This document shows, piece by piece, positions 1 through 6,984 of a stretch of DNA of 38,535 nucleotides; the first letter of the stretch is position 1; each line of letters starts with the position of its first letter. The notes under the pieces were generated by a model, which saw only the letters and a program-made list of their open reading frames with translations, was not told where the DNA came from and did no database searches. Origin of the DNA: Pectinatus brassicae (GTDB taxonomy: Bacteria; Bacillota; Negativicutes; Selenomonadales; Selenomonadaceae); assembly GCF_014201835.1 (NCBI RefSeq), contig NZ_JACHFH010000026.1, positions 1-38,535 of the forward strand, in the 5' to 3' direction. The translations under genes and the position numbers were made by a program.

Positions 1-120
1 AGCATTTCAAGCAGTATTGGATTGGTCTTTTGCCAATCTCTATATGCATATTTCTATACATACTGACTAGTTTGGTCGCCTAACTCACGACTTAAATCAC
101 GAGTGTGCGGCTCCCATTTA
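1..120 (-). mobile_element. 5' (left) end of an IStron inserted in mtmB, cut by the window edge
   Basis: Bases 1-120 match 7441-7560, the 5' end of the complete element described below, at 116 of 120 positions (differences at 65, 70, 93 and 96). The element reads on the minus strand. Its first base is 120, directly after host TTGAT (minus strand, 125-121), the same junction as in the complete copy. The rest, including any tnpB, lies outside the window. It is the 5' end of a group I intron/IS605-type element, so the host transcript could be restored by splicing. That is inferred from the second copy, because the catalytic core of this copy is not visible. Confidence 0.88.
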
Positions 121-846
121 ATCAATTTTGAGTTCATTTAACTGGGAAACTTCATGACTATCGGTTTTTCTCATGCCACCTGGAAAATCTGCTGCGATTA
201 CTCCAGCTGCTGAGAGGGATGTTTCGTTACCCTACAGGCCCATACCTGAACGGCCGGCTCTATCTTGTGCCGCACGTACCATAATCGCTTCTGATTTTAC
301 AGCTTCGATTTCCCATGGTGTCCCAGGTGTTGGATCCTTTCCTTTTATTGTTTGTAATACACCATCAACAATGGTATCTACGATTGGTTCTTTTGCATAA
401 GATTGATGTATTGCTAAAAAATGTTCTTCGGAACAAGGTGCACCAGTAGGACCGCCTTGAATGATTGGTGAACAAGCATCGGTATGTTTTCTGCATTTAA
501 CTAATCTGCCATGCAATCCAACTTCACCAAACTGGAATTCCTTTGGTGCTTTAGCTAATGCATCCAATACTTCCTGTTCGGTATATTTTATGACACGTTT
601 TGTGTCTATGCAATAAATACCACAAGTTACCAACATTTCCATGCCTGCTTTAAACAAGCGTTTCATCATACCCATATCGGTTGGTATTATTTGATTTTTA
701 TCTAATTTGATATCATATTTTTTCTTCAATTCCGACGCTGTGCGTGGAATCATTTTAAAATCCCATTGTTTTTCGTCTACTTCAGGCCCGGTCTTAGCTC
801 TGTCATAGACATCAAAAACAGTTACTGGCTTTGCTGCTACTGCCAT
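121..846 (-). CDS. mtmB: Monomethylamine methyltransferase MtmB, pyrrolysine (amber) codon, interrupted by IStron
   Basis: MtmB demethylates monomethylamine, passing the methyl group to its corrinoid protein and releasing ammonia. The frame starts at ATG 846 and runs 204 codons to an in-frame TAG at 234-232. It then continues open for 37 more codons to 121. The residues around the TAG are GMGL-TAG-GNETSLSA, followed by TDSHEVSQLNELKID. From memory, Methanosarcina MtmB has GMGV-Pyl-GPETSLSA and then TDSHEVSQLNELKID at about residue 202. TAG is therefore best read as pyrrolysine 205. The N-terminal part also fits (VYDRAKTG, KLFKAGMEMLVTCGIYC-like core, IIQGGPTGAP). After codon 242 the IStron begins, and about 215 C-terminal residues should follow beyond the window. 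mtmC lies 34 bases upstream. The pyl genes are not in this window. Standard gene calling would report a 204-residue truncated protein. Confidence 0.93.
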
Positions 847-880
847 GAGATATCACCCTTTCCATAAATATTTTTATAAT

Positions 881-1543
881 TTATTTTTTGCAGTTGGCAA
901 CTAGTGCTTTGGCTTTTTCAACAGCTTCAGCTGCATTATCAGCATATGCATCAGCGCCAATGCTTTCTACCCATTCAGGCGATACTGGAGCACCGCCAAA
1001 CATACATTTGAATTGGTCACGAATATTTTGTTCTTTCAAAATGTTTATAATATCTCTTTGAGCAGGCATCGTTGTTGTCATAAGTGCTGCCCCAGCAATG
1101 ATATCAACATTATATTCTTTAGCTTTAGCAATTACATCTGTAGTTGCAGCATCACGTCCAATGTCGATTACTTCAAAGCCGCTTGCTGAAAACATAGTTT
1201 TTACGATATTTTTACCGATATCATGAATATCGCTTTCTACTGTAAAAATCAATATTTTCCCCAAGCTGGTTGCATTTTTTTCATCAGCTGACATTTTGCT
1301 CGTTATAATGCTTACTGCATTTTCAAAAATTTCAGATGCCACAACCAGCTGTGGTACAAAAGCTTCCCCTTCATCAAACAAATCACTTTGTACCTGCATC
1401 CCGGCACCCAAGCCCTCATTAATAGCTTCAATCGGATTAATTCCAAGTTCTAAAGCCTCTTTAGCAGCTTCTTCCCCCAAGTCTTCATCTAATTCAGCTA
1501 TTGAGTTCTTTAATTTTTCTAATACTTCTTCTTTTGAACTCAT
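881..1543 (-). CDS. mtmC: Methylamine corrinoid protein (MtmC family)
   Basis: This 220-residue protein is the methyl carrier between MtmB and a downstream methyltransferase. An N-terminal helical cap domain (about residues 1-90) is followed by a B12-binding Rossmann domain. The cobalamin motif is visible as D105-x-H107-D-x-G110, where H107 would be the lower axial cobalt ligand. It is followed by GAALMTTTM (151-159) and the GG at 183-184. Length and layout match MtmC/MtbC/MttC proteins; assignment to monomethylamine rests on the adjacent mtmB. The start is supported by AGGAGGGAAG ahead of ATG 1543. It follows amtB after a 121-base gap that holds a perfect 17-bp inverted repeat. No reactivating protein (RamA type) or MtbA-like partner is in the window. 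Confidence 0.93.
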   Translation of the reverse strand: MSSKEEVLEKLKNSIAELDEDLGEEAAKEALELGINPIEAINEGLGAGMQVQSDLFDEGEAFVPQLVVASEIFENAVSIITSKMSADEKNATSLGKILIFTVESDIHDIGKNIVKTMFSASGFEVIDIGRDAATTDVIAKAKEYNVDIIAGAALMTTTMPAQRDIINILKEQNIRDQFKCMFGGAPVSPEWVESIGADAYADNAAEAVEKAKALVANCKK

Positions 1544-1564
1544 GTACGCTTCCCTCCTAATTTT

Positions 1565-1608
1565 GTAACTAAATCAAATAACGGTATTAACTTATTTGAT
1601 TTAGTTAC
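1565..1608 (-). promoter_or_regulatory. Perfect inverted repeat between amtB and mtmC
   Basis: Arms GTAACTAAATCAAATAA (1565-1581) and TTATTTGATTTAGTTAC (1592-1608) are exact complements around a 10-base loop. There is no T-tract on either side, so it is not a classical terminator. Inside one operon it could protect the 5' end of the mtmCB part of the message or be a processing site. The loop side holds ATAACGGTATT (1578-1588), an 11-mer found again next to the glnK leader hairpin. Confidence 0.7.
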
Positions 1609-1664
1609 ATTATAACATCTATTATATTAATTTCAAGATATTATCAAATATTTTTTTACTTTTA

Positions 1665-2987
1665 TTATAAATGGCAATATGGACTTTCACCATGTTGACT
1701 ATAATCCAAGCCTGCTTTTTCAACACTTTTTGATACACGCAATTTGATAAATATGCCAATCACTTTCAAAAGTATTGTCGTTACAATTGCTGATACACAT
1801 ATGGAAACAACTACACCAATTATCTGAATCAAAACCTGATGCGGATTGCCATATAACAGGCCATTAGCACCAGCCTCATTTACTGCGGTCGTTGAAAATA
1901 CACCAGTAAGAATCGCTCCGCAAATCCCACCTACGCCATGGACACCAAATGCATCTAAAGAATCATCGTACCCCATAGCTTTTTTTACATATGTGACAGA
2001 AATAAAACATACAATACTTACAATAACCCCAATAGCAAGTGCTGCCCATATTTCAACAAAACCAGCAGCTGGTGTAATACCTACCAATCCTGCTAAGGCT
2101 GAAGTAACAACCCCCATTAAAGTACACTTGCCAAAAACAATTTTATCCATAATTGCCCATGTTACTACCGCAGCTGCTGAAGCAACACCAGTATTAGTAA
2201 ACGCCAATACCATCAATTCATTAGCCCCAAGTGCACAGCCAGAATTAAAACCAAACCAGCCAATCCATAATACAGCTCCGCCTAAAAGAACATATGGTAA
2301 ATTATTGGGGACAAAGGAAGCTTGTCCAAAGCCATAGCGTTTTCCGACAATATATGATGCTACAAGTCCTGACACACCAGAAGAAATATGTATAACAGTT
2401 CCTCCCGCAAAATCCAGTGCTCCAAGATTTCTAATTACACCACCAATCCCCCATACCATATGACAAAGCGGATCATAAACAAATGTCGCCCACAAAACAA
2501 TAAAAATTGCATATGCTGAAAAATTCATGCGTTCAGCAATCGAACCACTTATAATTGCTGGTGTGATCACCGCAAACATCATTTGAAATAATGCAAATTC
2601 CATATGTGGGATAGTTGGCGTATAATCGGCAAACGGTGTTAAACCAACACCATTAAAACCAGCCCATTGTAAATTACCTATAATCCCGCTGATATCCGGA
2701 CCAAAGGATAACGAATATCCCCATAAAACCCATTGAACAGCAATAAGACCCGTAGCGATAAATGACATCATAATTGTATTTAACAGATTCTTTTTTCTTA
2801 CCATACCGCCATAAAAAAATCCCAATGCAGGTGTCATAAAAAAGACCATCAAAGCGGCAAATGCTACATAACCTACATCAGCATAATTTATTGTAGATGC
2901 CGGCTGTTCTCCAGCTGCCATTGCAATAGTTGGCATCAACATAATTATTGCTGATAATAATAATATATTCCCAAATTTTTTAAACAT
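1665..2987 (-). CDS. amtB: Ammonium/methylammonium transporter (Amt family)
   Basis: This 440-residue Amt channel passes ammonium, and known family members also pass methylammonium. A cleavable signal peptide is visible (MFKKFGNILLLSAIIM to AMAA, about residues 1-25), followed by 11 predicted membrane segments. Family motifs are SIAERMNF (149-156) and DFAGGTVIH (192-200). The twin pore histidines are H200 and H350 (GVHGVGG). The gene follows glnK by 32 bases, the usual glnK-amtB pair. Unusually, the same operon then carries mtmC and mtmB. This suggests that here the channel also serves methylamine uptake, which is inferred from context only. Confidence 0.95.
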   Translation of the reverse strand: MFKKFGNILLLSAIIMLMPTIAMAAGEQPASTINYADVGYVAFAALMVFFMTPALGFFYGGMVRKKNLLNTIMMSFIATGLIAVQWVLWGYSLSFGPDISGIIGNLQWAGFNGVGLTPFADYTPTIPHMEFALFQMMFAVITPAIISGSIAERMNFSAYAIFIVLWATFVYDPLCHMVWGIGGVIRNLGALDFAGGTVIHISSGVSGLVASYIVGKRYGFGQASFVPNNLPYVLLGGAVLWIGWFGFNSGCALGANELMVLAFTNTGVASAAAVVTWAIMDKIVFGKCTLMGVVTSALAGLVGITPAAGFVEIWAALAIGVIVSIVCFISVTYVKKAMGYDDSLDAFGVHGVGGICGAILTGVFSTTAVNEAGANGLLYGNPHQVLIQIIGVVVSICVSAIVTTILLKVIGIFIKLRVSKSVEKAGLDYSQHGESPYCHL

Positions 2988-3019
2988 AATTTCATTTCCT
3001 CCATATTACTCATAATATT

Positions 3020-3382
3020 TTATTTATTATCAACTATTGCTGCGCCGCCTTCTTCTCCTGTACGTATCTTAACTGCATTATTTATTTCATAGACAAAAAT
3101 TTTGCCATCACCTATTTTCCCGGTATAAAGGATCTCCTTAGCTGCTTTTATAAGTGCTTCAACAGGTGTTTCATAAATAACTATTTCTATTTTTATTTTT
3201 GGATGCAGTGAAATATCTACGATATTTCCGCGGTAACGTTCAATATGCCCCTGTTGCAAACCACAACCATAAACATTGCTTACGGTCATTCCAGTGACAC
3301 CGATTTCATTCATTTTTTCCTTAAAATCTTCTAATTTTTCCGGTCTTGTAATAATATCCACTTTATATAATTTTTCTGCCAT
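3020..3382 (-). CDS. glnK: PII nitrogen regulatory protein (GlnK/GlnB)
   Basis: This 120-residue PII protein binds ATP/ADP and 2-oxoglutarate and gates the neighbouring Amt channel through its T-loop. Seen in the sequence: the start of the T-loop QQGHIERYRG (43-52), the B-loop TGKIGDGKIFV and the C-loop RIRTGEEGG-type segment (IRTGEEGG). Compared with E. coli GlnB, the T-loop is about two residues shorter after YRG, and no tyrosine stands at the Tyr51 position. Uridylylation at that site is therefore unlikely. AGGAGAGG lies just ahead of ATG 3382. It is the first gene of the operon, about 160 bases downstream of a strong promoter with a terminator-like hairpin between. Confidence 0.95.
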   Translation of the reverse strand: MAEKLYKVDIITRPEKLEDFKEKMNEIGVTGMTVSNVYGCGLQQGHIERYRGNIVDISLHPKIKIEIVIYETPVEALIKAAKEILYTGKIGDGKIFVYEINNAVKIRTGEEGGAAIVDNK

Positions 3383-3461
3383 AAAAATCCTCTCCTTTTT
3401 TTAATAAGACTCTCTGTTTTTATCCAGTAATTTCAACGCTTAATATTCTCTACCTCCTTAT

Positions 3462-3514
3462 AAAAAAACAAAGAAGCTTACAGACTTCTACTGAAAAGTC
3501 TATAAGCTTCTTTG
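3462..3514 (-). terminator. Terminator-like hairpin in the glnK leader (candidate attenuator)
   Basis: Read on the minus strand, a roughly 19-bp stem (3514-3496 with 3488-3469, loop of about 7) is followed directly by seven T. The arms include CAAAGAAGCTTA and TAAGCTTCTTTG. It lies about 30 bases downstream of the predicted glnK transcription start and 80 bases upstream of the glnK start codon. It would stop transcription before the operon unless relieved. No clear two-hairpin ANTAR target or leader peptide is visible. Confidence 0.7.
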
Positions 3515-3551
3515 CTTTATAACGGTATTTTTTTTTTTGTTATTATTGCAT

Positions 3552-3580
3552 ATTATAGCATAAGCTTTTTATTATTGCAA
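3552..3580 (-). promoter_or_regulatory. Sigma-A promoter of glnK-amtB-mtmC-mtmB
   Basis: On the minus strand TTGCAA (3580-3575), a 17-base spacer and TATAAT (3557-3552) form a near-consensus promoter. Transcription would start near 3545. It lies downstream of the terminator of the preceding gene, so the operon has its own promoter. Confidence 0.75.
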
Positions 3581-3625
3581 TATTTGCATGATAAATTTAT
3601 TTTTCATAATAAAAAGGTCTGTAAT

Positions 3626-3672
3626 AAAAAAATCAGCATATACTATATCACTGTATCAATATAGTATATGCT
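3626..3672 (-). terminator. Terminator of the GGDEF-EAL gene
   Basis: A 14-bp inverted repeat (AGCATATACTATAT, 3635-3648, with its complement at 3659-3672) is followed on the minus strand by a seven-base T-tract (3632-3626). It begins about 20 bases after the stop codon at 3691. Confidence 0.8.
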
Positions 3673-3690
3673 AAACCAATTTTTTACTGT

Positions 3691-5550
3691 TTAAAAAGAA
3701 AATTTTCCCTGCCTGCTTTCATAAAAATCTAAAATTTTCGTACTTGGCTGCGGACGACTGATAAGATATCCCTGCAAATAATCACAATTTAATTTCTGCA
3801 TGGCTTCAAGCTGTATTTTATTTTCAATACCTTCAGCAACAACTTGAATATGCGTTTGATGGGCTAATTGAATAATTGTACCAATAATAGCTGCCCCGTT
3901 GGCAGTATTATCAATTTCCTGAATAAATGACTTATCTATTTTCAATATATCGATTGGTAAGCTGCTCAAATATCTTAACGAAGAATATCCTGTGCCAAAA
4001 TCGTCTAATGAAATATGGATTCCCATACTTCTAAGTTCTTTAATTTTTTCTATATTCTCTTCTAATGATTCCATTAAAATACTTTCAGTAATCTCAAATT
4101 CCAGAGCATCCGGTGAATAGTTTTCTTCACGCATAATCTTCTTCACTCTTTGTAAAAAATCTTCTTGCATAAGCTGACGCGCTGAAATATTTACTGCTAC
4201 ACGTATCTTTGTTTTAGCCTTCTTCTTTAAAGAATTGCCAAAACGGCAGGCAGCACGCATAATCAATTCACCCAACGGTATAATTAATCCTGTCTCCTCT
4301 GCCAATGGAATAAAATCAAACGGCGGCATCAGGCCCTTGCTAGGATGCTCCCATCGAACTAACGCTTCAAAGCCTGTAATAACTCCTGAAAGGATGTGGA
4401 CCTGCGGCTGATAAAAAGCCACAAGCTGATCAAGCACTAATGCTTGCTGCAATTCATTTTCCAGGCGTAAACGCTTTATTATAGAAAGCTGCATCTCTTC
4501 TTCAAATAGTTTCCATGTCTTTTTACCTTGTTTTTTGGCATGATGAAGCGCTGTAGACGCATTTGCCAAGACTGTATCACCAGATACTGCACTTGCTAAA
4601 CAAACAATCCCCACACTGGTTGATACAATAATTTGGTTTCTACAAGCATAAATAGGTTTACTAAATAATCCCAAAATTTTTTGTGCCCATTTTTCAATTG
4701 ACTGTACTTCTATCTTCCTTAGAAAAAAAGCAAATTCATCACCGCCTACACGTACCACCATACCAAATTCAGCCAAGTTTTCTACTAATCGCTCGGCAAT
4801 GCCTACTAGTAATGCATCCCCACAGGCATAGCCCCAAGTATCATTAACAGCCTTAAAATTATCCACATTTAATAAAAACAGTGCGCCCGATACATCCCTT
4901 TTCCCTATTAAATATTCTTTAAGACTTTCCTGTAATTTTACAGCATTGGGCAAATCGGTCAGTGAATCATGATATGCCATATGGTGTATTCTTTCTTCCT
5001 GCTGCTTGCGTGTTGTTATATCAGAATAAGAACCTATCATTCGCAATGGCAGTCCTTTGGTATCAAAAATAACCTTTCCCCTGGCCAAAAGCCAAATCCA
5101 ACGTCCTGAAGGTACCTGCCAGCGATATTCAATAACATAAACCTCCTTGTTCTGCCCCTCCATATGTTCCTGTAGTTTCTTTTCTCTTCGCACAAAATCT
5201 TCTGGATGGATACGACAATTCCATTTTTCTGATAATCTTTCAATAACGACCAGCGGTTGATCAAAATCTACTGTTGTATTGGGAACCAAACCAAGCTTTT
5301 TAGCCCAAGCCGTAGAAATAGACCATATATCTTTATGAATATCCCAATCCCAAATTGCATCACTAGACACTTCAATGGCAATTCGATAGCGCATTTCACT
5401 TTCTAATAATGATGCCTGAGTTTTTTCCAGCTCAGCAATTCTTTGCTGCAATTCTGGATAATAGCTTTTACGAGCAGATGATTCCCCTAGTCCAATCAAT
5501 AATTCTCTCTCAAAATTAAACCCTTCTTTATCATCAAAAAGCTTGCTCAT
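3691..5550 (-). CDS. PAS-GGDEF-EAL cyclic-di-GMP signalling protein
   Basis: This 619-residue cytoplasmic protein has no membrane segment. A short coiled coil (about 31-52) precedes a PAS domain with PAC motif (about 50-182), a GGDEF domain (about 190-345) and an EAL domain (about 360-610). The diguanylate cyclase signature is intact (GGDEF 269-273), but the RxxD inhibitory site before it is absent. The phosphodiesterase residues are all present: E395 of EAL, N454, E486, D516-D517, K537 and E573. Both activities are therefore possible, with the PAS domain as sensor. The ATG at 5550 overlaps the end of the alcohol dehydrogenase gene by 17 bases, so the two are probably co-transcribed and translationally coupled. 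An IStron upstream could therefore affect its expression. Confidence 0.93.
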   Translation of the reverse strand: MSKLFDDKEGFNFERELLIGLGESSARKSYYPELQQRIAELEKTQASLLESEMRYRIAIEVSSDAIWDWDIHKDIWSISTAWAKKLGLVPNTTVDFDQPLVVIERLSEKWNCRIHPEDFVRREKKLQEHMEGQNKEVYVIEYRWQVPSGRWIWLLARGKVIFDTKGLPLRMIGSYSDITTRKQQEERIHHMAYHDSLTDLPNAVKLQESLKEYLIGKRDVSGALFLLNVDNFKAVNDTWGYACGDALLVGIAERLVENLAEFGMVVRVGGDEFAFFLRKIEVQSIEKWAQKILGLFSKPIYACRNQIIVSTSVGIVCLASAVSGDTVLANASTALHHAKKQGKKTWKLFEEEMQLSIIKRLRLENELQQALVLDQLVAFYQPQVHILSGVITGFEALVRWEHPSKGLMPPFDFIPLAEETGLIIPLGELIMRAACRFGNSLKKKAKTKIRVAVNISARQLMQEDFLQRVKKIMREENYSPDALEFEITESILMESLEENIEKIKELRSMGIHISLDDFGTGYSSLRYLSSLPIDILKIDKSFIQEIDNTANGAAIIGTIIQLAHQTHIQVVAEGIENKIQLEAMQKLNCDYLQGYLISRPQPSTKILDFYESRQGKFSF

Positions 5551-5761
5551 AAACAGCTGTCACATCCTTTACTGTCATCGGTTTTGGATTTGTTGACATA
5601 CAAGCATCTCGTAAAGCATAGTCAACAAGCTGTGGCAAATCGTCATATTTTACGCCTAAATCTCGCAAAGTATTACCAACCCCTATCCCGCGGCGAAAAC
5701 GCTCTACTTCTTCACACAATTTACTGCCTATTAATTCCTTGGCTGTATTTTCAATCTGAAC
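5534..5761 (-). CDS. Iron-containing alcohol dehydrogenase, C-terminal part (3' exon)
   Basis: These 75 codons end at TGA 5536-5534. They read V-QIENTAKELIGSKLCEEVERF and later LGVKYDDLPQLVDYALRDAC and NPKPMTVKD, the typical C-terminus of iron-containing alcohol dehydrogenases. There is no start codon of its own with a good ribosome site; the TTG at 5719 is only an internal codon. Joined to codon 318 of the upstream part (7561) it gives a 393-residue protein of normal family length, reading GID-VQIEN across the junction. The IStron 5762-7560 separates the two parts. Confidence 0.9.
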   Translation of the reverse strand, partial: VQIENTAKELIGSKLCEEVERFRRGIGVGNTLRDLGVKYDDLPQLVDYALRDACMSTNPKPMTVKDVTAVYEQAF

Positions 5762-5874
5762 CTCCCACGGCTAAAGTCGCGGGGTTCCTGCTTCATAGAT
5801 AGTTGCGCAAAAAACACGTCTTACATTATCTCCACAGGCTATCCCCGTAGTTCCTACGGTTCTTATATATGTTA
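5762..5874 (-). ncRNA. Right end of IStron: predicted 3' part of TnpB guide RNA (omega RNA) and 3' splice site
   Basis: This is the 113 bases between the tnpB stop and the host gene. It ends in a hairpin-forming segment (CCCCGCGACTTTAGCC then GTGGGAG), the style of right end seen in TnpB elements, where it forms the scaffold end of the guide RNA. The last base is G, as required for the terminal G of a group I intron. The guide would be the flanking host sequence starting GTTCAGATTG at 5761. The 5' limit of the RNA inside tnpB cannot be set by eye. Confidence 0.65.
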
Positions 5875-6984
5875 TTACACTGCTGTGTTTAAAATTCTTA
5901 ATCCTTCATTGCGAATGTTTATAGCGGCATTTATGTCTCTGTCATGATGTGATTTACATTCAGGACATTCCCATTGTCTTATAGTAAGGTCTTTTATTTC
6001 TTTATTTTGATAACCACAATTATGACAAAGCTGACTTGATGGATAGAATTTATCTATTTGCATTATTTCTTTGCCATACCACTGAGCTTTATATTTTAGC
6101 TGGCGAGTAAATTCTGACCAGCTGGCATCTATAATGCTTTGGGCAAGTTTGTGGTTTTTCAGCATGTTATTTACTTGTAATTCTTCTAAGCAGATAACAT
6201 CGTAGTTTTCTATAAGTTTGAGCGAGAGTTTATGCAGCATATCTTTTCGCTGATTTGCAATACGTGCCTGTAAGTGAGCCACTTTGATTCTTGCTTTATT
6301 TCTGTTTGCGCTGCCCTTTGTTTTTCGGGACAAGCGTCTTTGCAGTTTGGCAAGTTTTTCCAGTGACTGTTTGAGGTATTTATGATGGGGATGTTTGTCG
6401 CCATCGGAGGTAATTGCAAATTCTTTTAAGCCAAGGTCGATACCGACATAGTTGTCAGTTCGCTTAAAAACAGGTTTTTCTACTTCGGTGCAGCATAGAG
6501 ATACAAAGTATTTACCATCAGGCGTTTGTGATATTACAGCGTTTAAGATTCTGCCCTGTGGTATTTGTTTGTCTCTTATTTTTACTTTACCCAGCTTGGG
6601 AAGTTTTATCTTTGTTCCCAAAAATTCAATGTTGCCATTGGTAAAGTTTGTCTTGTAGGATTTATGCCTGTTCTTTTTTGACTTGAATTTAGGAAAACCA
6701 ACATTTTTACGTTTAAAGAAATTCTGATAGGCCATATCGAGGTCTTTTAACGAGTTTTGTAGGGAACATTTATCCGGCTCTCTCAGCCAGATGTTCTCTT
6801 TTTTTAACTGCGTTAAATTTCTTGAACACTTGGAAAATGTAAGTGTTGTTTTATCATCTTGATATGCTTTAATTCGCATAGCGAGATAGTGGTTAAAGAC
6901 ATATCTTACACAGCCAAATGTTTTTTGTATCAGTATTTCCTGTATTTTGTTGGGGTATATCCTAAATTTGAAGGCTTTTTCCAT
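5875..6984 (-). CDS. tnpB: TnpB RNA-guided nuclease of the IStron
   Basis: This 369-residue TnpB, ancestor family of Cas12, cuts DNA next to a target-adjacent motif under guidance of an RNA from its own right end. It begins with the usual TnpB N-terminus ([12 protein letters not shown]). The RuvC active site is complete: D183 in [13 protein letters not shown]267 in CLEELQVNN and D350 in [12 protein letters not shown] zinc ribbon is formed by C320, C323, C340 and C343. It should therefore be catalytically competent. No convincing Shine-Dalgarno site precedes ATG 6984. It is the only ORF of the element. The expected target motif is TTGAT, the sequence flanking both copies; this is inferred from related elements. 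Confidence 0.95.
   Translation of the reverse strand: MEKAFKFRIYPNKIQEILIQKTFGCVRYVFNHYLAMRIKAYQDDKTTLTFSKCSRNLTQLKKENIWLREPDKCSLQNSLKDLDMAYQNFFKRKNVGFPKFKSKKNRHKSYKTNFTNGNIEFLGTKIKLPKLGKVKIRDKQIPQGRILNAVISQTPDGKYFVSLCCTEVEKPVFKRTDNYVGIDLGLKEFAITSDGDKHPHHKYLKQSLEKLAKLQRRLSRKTKGSANRNKARIKVAHLQARIANQRKDMLHKLSLKLIENYDVICLEELQVNNMLKNHKLAQSIIDASWSEFTRQLKYKAQWYGKEIMQIDKFYPSSQLCHNCGYQNKEIKDLTIRQWECPECKSHHDRDINAAINIRNEGLRILNTAV

Noticed and set aside
232-846. mtmB as a simple nonsense-mutated pseudogene
   Set aside because: The TAG is at the known pyrrolysine position, and the frame after it is conserved and open up to the insertion.
3401-3436. Possible 11-residue leader peptide before glnK (TTG start)
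   Set aside because: The purine-rich site is about 16 bases away and the peptide has no run of a regulatory amino acid.
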